From positions 1-5,266 of the forward strand of contig CAJXDV010000072.1 of the NCBI GenBank assembly GCA_913052435.1: a stretch of 5,266 nucleotides of DNA, in the 5' to 3' direction. Both the position numbers and the translations under genes were made by a program. This document shows, in pieces, positions 1 to 5,266 of this stretch. Source of the stretch: an uncultured Pelagibacteraceae bacterium. Lineage in GTDB: Bacteria > Pseudomonadota > Alphaproteobacteria > Pelagibacterales > Pelagibacteraceae. The number at the start of each line of letters is the position of its first letter. Position 1 is the stretch's first letter. The notes below the pieces were generated by a model. The model saw only the letters and a list, made by a program, of their open reading frames with translations. It did no database searches and was not told the DNA's origin.

Positions 1-303
1 TGGGCAAAAGATAAAAATAAATGGAATTTAAATAAATTTAAAAAAATGATTAAAAATAAAACTGTTTATTTAACTTTCGATGTTGATGGATTCGATTCAA
101 GCATAATGCCAGCAACAGGAACTCCTGAACCTGGAGGACTTTTCTGGGAAGAAACTTTAGATATAATTAAAATTGCTGTAAAAAACTCAAATATAGTTGG
201 GGCAGATATTAATGAACTTTCTCCTATAAAAGGTTTTAACTCTTACAACTTTTTGGTTGCAAAATTAGCATACAAAATTTTATCTTATAAATTTTTATAC
301 TAA
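1..303 (+). CDS. speB: Agmatinase/arginase-family ureohydrolase, C-terminal part (5' end outside window)
   Basis: The frame is open from base 1 to a TAA at 301-303, giving 100 visible residues. The first ATG (46-48) is internal: the reading frame continues upstream of it without a stop and the family has about 200 more N-terminal residues. Seen: the Asp-Val-Asp pair at visible residues 27-29 in TFDVDGFD, followed by PATGTPEPGG (37-46). This is the family signature in which the two Asp residues help bind the binuclear Mn centre. The conserved acidic end motif follows as GADINELSP (67-75, Glu72). Family members hydrolyse a guanidino group and release urea; agmatinase makes putrescine in the cytoplasm. 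The other metal ligands (a His and the DxHxD motif) and the substrate-selecting loops lie off the left edge. Agmatine is therefore the likeliest substrate, but arginine, guanidinobutyrate or another guanidine cannot be excluded. The gene converges on the yhhQ-like gene, leaving only 2 nt between the stop codons. Confidence 0.85.
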   Translation, partial: WAKDKNKWNLNKFKKMIKNKTVYLTFDVDGFDSSIMPATGTPEPGGLFWEETLDIIKIAVKNSNIVGADINELSPIKGFNSYNFLVAKLAYKILSYKFLY

Positions 304-305
304 TC

Positions 306-854
306 TTAAGCTGGTTTTAAAGATCCGAGCAACAGCCTAAATGGAATAAGCATTAATAATGTAACCAGAATTTTTACAGCTAAATCACCAAAAGATAAAG
401 TAATCCAGGGTACTCCTGTTCCATAAAATGATATGGAAAAAAACAGAAAAGTATCAACTATGGAACCAATACAAGATGATGTTAAAGGTGCAACAAACCA
501 TTTTTTTTTTCGAAGTTGATCGAATATTTGTACATCTAGTAATTGAGCAACAATGAAGGCCGTACCTGAACCAATTGCAATTCTTAATGAAATTAAATCA
601 GAAAAATTAGTTGAAAATATAAGAGTAAAAGAAATTCCTATTACAAATCCAACATATACAATTTTTCTTGCTGCTAGTTTCCCATAAGTTCTATTTGCTA
701 AGTCGGTTATTAAAAATGCTATAGGGTAAGTAAAAGCTCCATAAGTTAATATTTCCTCTAAACCAAGATATTGAATTGGAAATTGAACCAAATAATTCGA
801 ACATAGCACAACAACTCCCATCAATAATGAGAGTGTTAGAAATAGTTTGTTCAT
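306..854 (-). CDS. yhhQ: Queuosine precursor transporter (YhhQ / VUT family, DUF165)
   Basis: This is a 182-residue, strongly hydrophobic protein with about six membrane segments (roughly residues 3-22, 36-54, 63-82, 88-106, 122-145 and 153-175). Family signatures are visible in order: TYPIAFLITDLANRTYGK (42-59), then AARKIVYVGF (61-70), then AQLLDVQIFDQLR (103-115) with Trp119, and SIVDTFLFF (131-139). E. coli YhhQ, the characterised member, imports the 7-deazaguanine queuosine precursors preQ0/preQ1 across the inner membrane; that role is transferred here by family. It is somewhat shorter than E. coli YhhQ (about 221 aa), mainly at the N terminus. The ATG is the only reasonable start: upstream in frame there are just three sense codons before a stop. 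That ATG overlaps the rpmB stop by one base (TAATG), with no clear Shine-Dalgarno, so translation is probably coupled to rpmB. A 10-base A run encodes Lys116-118. The exact substrate is inferred. Confidence 0.87.
   Translation of the reverse strand: MNKLFLTLSLLMGVVVLCSNYLVQFPIQYLGLEEILTYGAFTYPIAFLITDLANRTYGKLAARKIVYVGFVIGISFTLIFSTNFSDLISLRIAIGSGTAFIVAQLLDVQIFDQLRKKKWFVAPLTSSCIGSIVDTFLFFSISFYGTGVPWITLSFGDLAVKILVTLLMLIPFRLLLGSLKPA
501..510 (-). repeat. A10 homopolymer within the yhhQ-like gene
   Basis: Ten consecutive T on the plus strand are ten A in the coding strand, encoding most of Arg115-Lys118. The frame is intact across the run. It is a candidate site for polymerase slippage or for sequencing indels. 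Confidence 0.9.
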
Positions 855-1135
855 TAGGCTGATTTACTTATTAGCGACTTTTTTAGTTTTCTTAATCTTA
901 AGGATAAGTTTCTTGATTTTGTAGATTTGATAAATTCGTCAAAACTACCTTTTTTATCAACAGATCTAACCCCAGCATTTGACACAGTTAATCTTAAGCT
1001 TTTTTTTAAAAGTTCGCTTTTAAACTTAACTTTTTTCAGGTTTGGTAAAAATCTTCTTTTTGTTTTATTGTTAGCGTGACTAACATTGTGGCCTTTAAGA
1101 GGTATTTTACCAGTAAGTTCGCATTTTTTAGACAT
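854..1135 (-). CDS. rpmB: 50S ribosomal protein L28
   Basis: L28 is a structural protein of the large ribosomal subunit. The 93-residue product opens with [10 protein letters not shown] (1-10), followed by [19 protein letters not shown] (17-35), the hallmark L28 core. Next come [17 protein letters not shown] (47-63) and a basic C-terminal tail (about 72-93). It is longer than E. coli L28 (78 aa) but close to the usual alphaproteobacterial length. Only Cys5 is present, so this is not the zinc-binding multi-cysteine form. The start is fixed by homology, since L28 begins M-[SA]-x-x-C-x-x-TGK. The stop TAA shares its last A with the ATG of the downstream transporter gene. L28 is often paired with L33 (rpmG) in bacteria; no rpmG is adjacent here. 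Upstream, a strong promoter lies so close that the transcript would be nearly leaderless, and no Shine-Dalgarno is visible. Confidence 0.97.
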   Translation of the reverse strand: MSKKCELTGKIPLKGHNVSHANNKTKRRFLPNLKKVKFKSELLKKSLRLTVSNAGVRSVDKKGSFDEFIKSTKSRNLSLRLRKLKKSLISKSA

Positions 1136-1147
1136 AAAATATGTGAC

Positions 1148-1176
1148 TGTATAAGATCTCTAACTTAGACCGTCAA
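1148..1176 (-). promoter_or_regulatory. Sigma-70-type promoter for rpmB (-yhhQ)
   Basis: Reading the minus strand, a -35 hexamer TTGACG (1176-1171, 5/6 to consensus and preceded by CC) is separated by exactly 17 nt from a -10 hexamer TATACA (1153-1148, 4/6 to consensus). It sits entirely in the 43-nt gap between the pyrD stop and the rpmB start. Initiation 6-8 nt past the -10 would give only about 5-7 nt of leader before the rpmB ATG. The -35 lies inside a short inverted repeat with 4-bp arms (GACC at 1168-1171, GGTC at 1177-1180); whether that is an operator or chance is unknown. Confidence 0.7.
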
Positions 1177-1178
1177 GG

Positions 1179-2219
1179 TCAATTTTTTGTTCCAATTGCT
1201 TCTGAAATATTTTTTATTCCTTCGCTTTTTAAAATATCAATTAATTCATTGCTAATTTTTACAGCAATATTCGGTCCATTATATATCATCCCAGTATATA
1301 GTTGAACTAGGCTGGCGCCATTAGAAATTTTTTCAAAAATACCTTTGCCGGAATCGACACCACCAACTCCAATTATTTTAATTTTTTTTCCAATTATTCT
1401 ATAGAAATGATTGATTAGCTCATTTGTTTTTTTCTCAATTGGTTTTCCTGACAATCCTCCTTTTTCTAATTTATTAATGCTTTTCAAATGTTCTCTATTT
1501 CTATCGGTTGTGTTTGAAATAATTGCAATATCCACAGAATATTTTATCAAAATATCAGATATCAATTCTATTTTAGTATTTTCTATGTCAGGAGAAATTT
1601 TTACCGCTATTGGTATTGTTGTGTTTAATTTTTTTTTTTCATTATTGATGGCTTCCAATAATTCCTTTAATTCACTTTGATTATGAAAATCCCTCAAGTT
1701 TTCTGTGTTGGGAGAAGAAATATTTATTGTTATATAATCTCCAAGATTATAAAACTCTCTAAAACATTTTACATAATCCTCCACTCTATTATCTGTATCT
1801 TTATTTGGTCCAATATTTATACCCAAAAAACCGTTTGGTGAATTTTCTTTAATTCTTAAACTAATTTCTTCTGCTCCATTATTATTAAAACCCAATCTAT
1901 TGATCAAAGCCTCATCTTCTTCTAACCTAAAAACTCTTGGCTTTGGGTTTCCATATTGTGCTTTTGGGGTAATTGTTCCAACTTCTACAAAACCAAATCC
2001 TAAATTAAACAAAGAATTATAAACTTCGGCATTTTTATCAAACCCAGCCGCTACACCAATTGGTGAAATAATTTTTTTTCCAAATAGTTCCGTTTCTATT
2101 AAGGAAACTTCTTTTAATTTATTCTTCGGAATGTAATTAAACTTTAAAGCTTTAATTGCTAATGAATGAGCAACTTCAGGGCTAAATTTAAATATTAACG
2201 GTCTTAATTTTTTAAACAT
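1179..2219 (-). CDS. pyrD: Dihydroorotate dehydrogenase (quinone), class 2
   Basis: This enzyme oxidises dihydroorotate to orotate in de novo pyrimidine synthesis, passing electrons through FMN to membrane ubiquinone. It is 346 residues long (E. coli 336). The N-terminal roughly 40 residues (LRPLIFKFSPEVAHSLAIKAL, split here at 5-15 and 16-25) form the membrane-associating helical extension that marks class 2. FMN/orotate-site motifs follow: GVAAGFDKN (55-63, Lys62), NRLGFNNNG (107-115), and NISSPNTENLR (166-176) with the class 2 catalytic base Ser169. Then come AVKISPD (205-211, Lys207), ISNTT (234-238), GGLSGKP (254-260), GVGGVDSG (284-291) and YTG (308-310). All expected catalytic positions are present. 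The ATG lies inside the 3' end of lysS (8-nt overlap, ATGTTTAA), which indicates an operon and likely translational coupling. An 11-base A run encodes part of Glu194-Lys197 in a surface-type, Lys-rich loop. Confidence 0.97.
   Translation of the reverse strand: MFKKLRPLIFKFSPEVAHSLAIKALKFNYIPKNKLKEVSLIETELFGKKIISPIGVAAGFDKNAEVYNSLFNLGFGFVEVGTITPKAQYGNPKPRVFRLEEDEALINRLGFNNNGAEEISLRIKENSPNGFLGINIGPNKDTDNRVEDYVKCFREFYNLGDYITINISSPNTENLRDFHNQSELKELLEAINNEKKKLNTTIPIAVKISPDIENTKIELISDILIKYSVDIAIISNTTDRNREHLKSINKLEKGGLSGKPIEKKTNELINHFYRIIGKKIKIIGVGGVDSGKGIFEKISNGASLVQLYTGMIYNGPNIAVKISNELIDILKSEGIKNISEAIGTKN
1629..1639 (-). repeat. A11 homopolymer within pyrD
   Basis: Eleven T on the plus strand are eleven A in the pyrD coding strand, covering Glu194-Lys197 just before the AVKISPD strand of the barrel. 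The frame is intact. It is a possible slippage site. Confidence 0.9.
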
Positions 2220-3780
2220 TGCTTATTTTATCTTTTATTAGTTCTTTTGTTTCCTGTACTCCAAAAAAGCTTATAAAAAATCCCATTCTTGGGCCGTTTT
2301 CATCTCCAAAAACAACTTCATATATCAATTTAAACCAATCTCTTAGATTTTCTTTATATCCATTTTCTTTTCCAACGGTATAGATATTCGTTTGAATATC
2401 TTCTGGTTGCATACCATCATCACATTTTTCTAAAGCATTTACTAAAGCTTCAAGAGCAGCTTTTTCAGTATCATTTGGTTTTTTATATATTTTTTTTAAT
2501 TTAATTACGTCATTAAAATACTTAATCGCATAATCAATGAGTTTATCAAAAATTGGATTATCCTTTTTTGAAATATCTTTTTTATATTTTTTGACAAATT
2601 TCCATAATAAGTCCTTAGAATCTGCATTGCTAGATTCAACAAGATTTAGCAACATTGAAAATGGCATAATAAAATTTTCTTTTGGCATTTCTCCATTATG
2701 AACATGCCATACTGGGTTCATTAATTTTTGTAATTCATTTTGATTTTTTCCTTTTTCGATAAAATCAAGATATTCATCTACTGCTTTTGGGACTATCTCT
2801 CTATAAAGTTTTTTTGCTCGCTTTGGGTTTTGATACATAAAAAGAGATAAGCTTTCAGGTGAAGCATATTCTAACCACTCATCAATTGTTATTCCATTCC
2901 CTTTGGACTTTGATATTTTTTCACCTTTTTCATCTAAAAAAAGCTCATAAGCAAATCCTGATGGATTTGTTTTTCCCAACAATCTAATAATTTTTGTTGA
3001 TAAAATTGCACTTTCAATAAGATCTTTGCCATACATTTCGAAATCCACGTCAAGAGCATACCATCTCATAGCCCAATCAACTTTCCATTGTAATTTACAA
3101 TTTCCATCTAGTATGCTTTTTTCCAATTTCTTTCCCTGATTATCAAAAATAATTTTAGAATTTTTTTCATCTATTTCTAGGACAGGAATTTCTAATACAA
3201 CTCCAGTTTCAGGACATATTGGCAAAAAAGGAGAATAAGTTTTTTGTCTTTCTTTTCTAAGTGTTGGTATAATTATATCCATTATCCCATTATAATTTTT
3301 TAATATAAGTTTTAATGTAGAATTAAAATTTCCTGATTTATAAAGTTCAGTTGAACTTTTAAAAGAATACTTAAAACCAAAATTATTTAAAAAATTTTTT
3401 AACATTTCATTATTATGTTCTCCAAAACTATTATATTTTTCAAATGGATCGGGTACTTGTGTTAAAGGTTTATGCAAATAATTTTTTAATTTTTCTTGAT
3501 TGGGAATATTTTCTGGTATTTTTCTCAAACCATCCATATCATCAGAAAAAGTAATTATATCCTTTGGAATGTCAGTAAGTTGATTAAGTGCATTTACAAC
3601 CATGGAGGTTCTGGCAACCTCTCCAAAAGTTCCAATATGAGGCAAACCACTTGGACCATACCCAGTTTGCAGAATTATTTTTCCTTTATTTTCAATGTTT
3701 TTCTTTCTTTCTCTAAGAATTCTTTTTGCTTCTACAAATGGCCATGCATTTGTTTTATCTATGTTAGCTTTATCAATCAC
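2212..3780 (-). CDS. lysS: Lysyl-tRNA synthetase, class I (LysRS1)
   Basis: This enzyme charges tRNA-Lys with lysine using ATP in the cytoplasm. The 522-residue protein is the class I form (also called lysK), typical of archaea and many alphaproteobacteria and unrelated to the class II LysRS of E. coli. Seen: the HIGH-type ATP motif in GPSGLPHIGTFGE (42-54, HIGT at 48-51), FSDDMDGLRK (78-87), WAMRWYALDVDFEMYGKDL (236-254), and the KMSKS-type loop GEKISKSKGNG (286-296). After about residue 300 comes the helical domain, EWLEYASPESLSLFMYQNPK (301-320) onward, that recognises the anticodon in this family. The start is GTG at 3780-3778. An in-frame stop lies six codons upstream (3798-3796) with no ATG between, and the family's conserved WPF begins at residue 13, so GTG is the best start, without a visible Shine-Dalgarno. 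It is the first gene of the minus-strand block, overlapping pyrD by 8 nt. Confidence 0.96.
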   Translation of the reverse strand: MIDKANIDKTNAWPFVEAKRILRERKKNIENKGKIILQTGYGPSGLPHIGTFGEVARTSMVVNALNQLTDIPKDIITFSDDMDGLRKIPENIPNQEKLKNYLHKPLTQVPDPFEKYNSFGEHNNEMLKNFLNNFGFKYSFKSSTELYKSGNFNSTLKLILKNYNGIMDIIIPTLRKERQKTYSPFLPICPETGVVLEIPVLEIDEKNSKIIFDNQGKKLEKSILDGNCKLQWKVDWAMRWYALDVDFEMYGKDLIESAILSTKIIRLLGKTNPSGFAYELFLDEKGEKISKSKGNGITIDEWLEYASPESLSLFMYQNPKRAKKLYREIVPKAVDEYLDFIEKGKNQNELQKLMNPVWHVHNGEMPKENFIMPFSMLLNLVESSNADSKDLLWKFVKKYKKDISKKDNPIFDKLIDYAIKYFNDVIKLKKIYKKPNDTEKAALEALVNALEKCDDGMQPEDIQTNIYTVGKENGYKENLRDWFKLIYEVVFGDENGPRMGFFISFFGVQETKELIKDKISNV

Positions 3781-3866
3781 AACAATGTAAATAACTTATA
3801 AAATAACGTTTTTAATAATTCTTATAGAGTTGAAATTTATTTACCATAAAATAATGTTCATTCAAA
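3781..3866. promoter_or_regulatory. Divergent lysS / trkH intergenic region
   Basis: This 86-nt, extremely AT-rich gap separates two genes that are transcribed away from each other, so it must hold, or lie next to, promoters for both. Toward trkH a -10-like TAAAAT (3847-3852) and a -35-like TTGAAA (3830-3835) are visible, but only 11 nt apart, so they do not form one promoter. Toward lysS there are TATAAG boxes (minus strand 3826-3821 and 3800-3795) without a convincing -35. No Shine-Dalgarno precedes either start. Individual promoters cannot be placed with confidence. Confidence 0.4.
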
Positions 3867-5266
3867 ATGCCCAATTATAAAACTGTTTTTTTTACATTAG
3901 GAGTTTTACAAATTATTTTAGGACTATCTATGATTGTGCCTATTTTGGCACAATTTTTTTATAATCAAATAGATTCTGGTTTTATAAGTTCTGGTTTGGT
4001 CACAATTGTATTTGGAGTATTGTTTTTTTTATCAAATCTCGATCATGACAAAAAATTAAATTTACCTCAAGCATTCCTACTAACATCGTTGTCATGGTTA
4101 AGCATAGCAATATTCGGTTCGCTTCCATTTATTTTTTCTGATATAGAATTAAGTATTACCGATGCTTTTTTTGAAAGTATGTCGGGGATAACTACAACTG
4201 GATCTACCATAATTGCTAATTTAAATGAAACTCCGAAAGCAATTTTGCTTTGGAGAGCAATGTTGCAATGGTTGGGTGGAATTGGAATCATTGTAATGGC
4301 TATCACTTTAATGCCAATTATGAACATTGGTGGAATGCAATTATTTATAATATCAACTAGTAACACACCAGAAAAAATATTACCTAAATCAAAAGAAATT
4401 TCTATTAGATTAATTTTGATCTACTTGTCATTAACAATATTTTGCGCTCTATTCTATAAAATATTTGGAATGGGTTTTTTTGATAGCATTGTTCACTCTA
4501 TGACAACTATAGCAACGGGAGGTTTCTCAAATTACAATGAATCAATTGGTTATTTTAATAGCTCATTGATAGAGTTGACTTCAATTATCTTTATTATATT
4601 AGGAAGCATTCCTTTCATTGCTTATATAAAATATCTTAATGGTGATAAAAAAATATTTTTTAAAGACTCGCAAATAAAAACATTTATTAAAATTATTATT
4701 TTTTCAATTTTGCTAATCTTTTTTTACTTATCGATAAAAAATCAAAGTATATTAGAAATAAATTTAAGAGCAATTTCATTTAATGTTATCTCTATTCTAA
4801 CTGGAACAGGTTATGTCACTCAAAATTTTAGTAATTGGGGACATTTTCCATTAATATATTTTCTTATTTTAATGTTCATAGGAGGTTGTGCTGGATCTAC
4901 TGCTTGTGGAATAAAAATATTTAGAGTTCAAATATTATATCAATTTATATCTAATCAATTAAAAAAAATTGTCTATCCAAGAGGAATATTTAAAATTAAA
5001 TTTGAAAATAATAATGTAGATGAAAAATTTATGGACTCTATTATTTCTTTTATATTTTTATATATTCTAATTTTTTTTATTATCACCGCCCTATTATCTA
5101 TTAATGGTTTGAATTTTATTACCGCTATATCAGCTGCAGCAACATCTATCTCCAATGTTGGTCCAGGTTTAGGTGATATAATAGGTCCAAACGGAAATTT
5201 TGCCCAATTAAACGATATTTCCAAGTGGATTTTGAGTTTAGCGATGATTTTAGGTAGATTAGAATT
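3867..5266 (+). CDS. trkH: Trk-type potassium uptake protein TrkH (3' end outside window)
   Basis: The frame is open from ATG 3867 through the right edge (466 codons plus 2 bases). The protein is the K+-translocating inner-membrane subunit of the Trk system, normally gated by the NAD/ATP-binding TrkA, which is not in this window. It carries the four pore repeats (M1-P-M2) of the family. The filter loops are visible at TTTGST (109-114), ATGGFS (216-221), TGTGYV (312-317) and NVGPGLG (430-436), each with the filter glycine. Other signatures are RAMLQWLGGIGI (130-141), GGCAGSTACGIKIFR (339-353) and the start of the terminal GRLE motif (463-466). E. coli TrkH has 483 residues, so only about 15-25 residues are probably missing. 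An in-frame stop at 3852-3854 rules out any longer start; the N-terminal hydrophobic segment begins at once. There is no clear Shine-Dalgarno. It is transcribed divergently from lysS. Confidence 0.95.
   Translation, partial: MPNYKTVFFTLGVLQIILGLSMIVPILAQFFYNQIDSGFISSGLVTIVFGVLFFLSNLDHDKKLNLPQAFLLTSLSWLSIAIFGSLPFIFSDIELSITDAFFESMSGITTTGSTIIANLNETPKAILLWRAMLQWLGGIGIIVMAITLMPIMNIGGMQLFIISTSNTPEKILPKSKEISIRLILIYLSLTIFCALFYKIFGMGFFDSIVHSMTTIATGGFSNYNESIGYFNSSLIELTSIIFIILGSIPFIAYIKYLNGDKKIFFKDSQIKTFIKIIIFSILLIFFYLSIKNQSILEINLRAISFNVISILTGTGYVTQNFSNWGHFPLIYFLILMFIGGCAGSTACGIKIFRVQILYQFISNQLKKIVYPRGIFKIKFENNNVDEKFMDSIISFIFLYILIFFIITALLSINGLNFITAISAAATSISNVGPGLGDIIGPNGNFAQLNDISKWILSLAMILGRLE

Noticed and set aside
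46..303. Independent 85-residue small protein starting at ATG 46
   Set aside because: The frame runs open to the left edge and the sequence is the C-terminal part of a ureohydrolase, so this ATG is internal.
1411..1680. 89-codon plus-strand frame opposite pyrD
   Set aside because: It lies wholly within the well-supported pyrD gene, its predicted product is Phe/Ser/Ile-rich as expected of an antisense shadow of AT-rich coding DNA, and no family is recognisable.
3496..3801. 101-codon plus-strand frame opposite the start of lysS
   Set aside because: It is antisense to the LysRS1 catalytic domain including the HIGH motif; composition and lack of any motif mark it as a shadow.
3830..3852. TTGAAA...TAAAAT as a trkH promoter
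   Set aside because: The spacing is 11 nt, far from the 16-18 nt needed; in such AT-rich DNA single hexamers are uninformative.
3854..3880. 8-codon upstream frame (ATG at 3854, TAA at 3878-3880) overlapping the trkH start
   Set aside because: It would make a tidy translational control of trkH, but it has no ribosome-binding site and such short frames arise readily by chance in this sequence. Conservation in relatives would be needed to revive it.
4067..4366. 99-codon minus-strand frame inside trkH
   Set aside because: It is antisense to TrkH pore motifs that are clearly under coding constraint; there is no recognisable domain.
4973..5224. 83-codon minus-strand frame inside the 3' part of trkH
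   Set aside because: It is antisense to the fourth TrkH filter region (SNVGPGLG); a shadow.

Overview
The window is a compact, very AT-rich (roughly 25-30% G+C by eye) stretch of bacterial chromosome. Protein features point to a free-living alphaproteobacterium with a streamlined genome, most like the SAR11/Pelagibacterales type. These features are a class I (not class II) lysyl-tRNA synthetase, a long alphaproteobacterial-style L28, a membrane-type class 2 dihydroorotate dehydrogenase, a TrkH with the GGCAGST/CGIKIFR and SNVGPGLG signatures familiar from alphaproteobacteria, and almost no intergenic DNA. The taxonomic placement is inference from composition and remembered families; no search was run.

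Layout, left to right. (1) Positions 1-303, plus strand: the C-terminal 100 residues of an agmatinase/arginase-family ureohydrolase, cut by the left edge. (2) Positions 306-3780, minus strand: a four-gene block read right to left, lysS (class I LysRS) - pyrD - rpmB - yhhQ-like queuosine-precursor transporter. lysS and pyrD overlap by 8 nt, pyrD and rpmB are 43 nt apart, and rpmB and yhhQ overlap by 1 nt (TAATG). The 43-nt pyrD-rpmB gap holds a good sigma-70-type promoter, so the block is probably two transcription units or an operon with a strong internal promoter. (3) Positions 3781-3866: an 86-nt divergent intergenic region. (4) Positions 3867-5266, plus strand: trkH, the potassium-translocating subunit of a Trk uptake system, open at the right edge with 466 codons visible.

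The genes are housekeeping: tRNA charging (lysS), a large-subunit ribosomal protein (rpmB), salvage of a tRNA-modification precursor (yhhQ), de novo pyrimidine synthesis linked to the quinone pool (pyrD), polyamine/guanidino-compound catabolism (ureohydrolase) and K+ uptake (trkH). The theme of the minus-strand block is translation plus nucleotide/base supply.

I looked for an undescribed system and do not see one. There are no mobile elements, CRISPR arrays, tRNA/rRNA genes or unexplained long ORFs. The points worth a second look are small-scale: a near-leaderless rpmB promoter exactly filling a gap, stop-start coupling of L28 to a queuosine-precursor transporter, a 2-nt convergent junction with no room for a terminator, and long in-frame homopolymers inside two genes.
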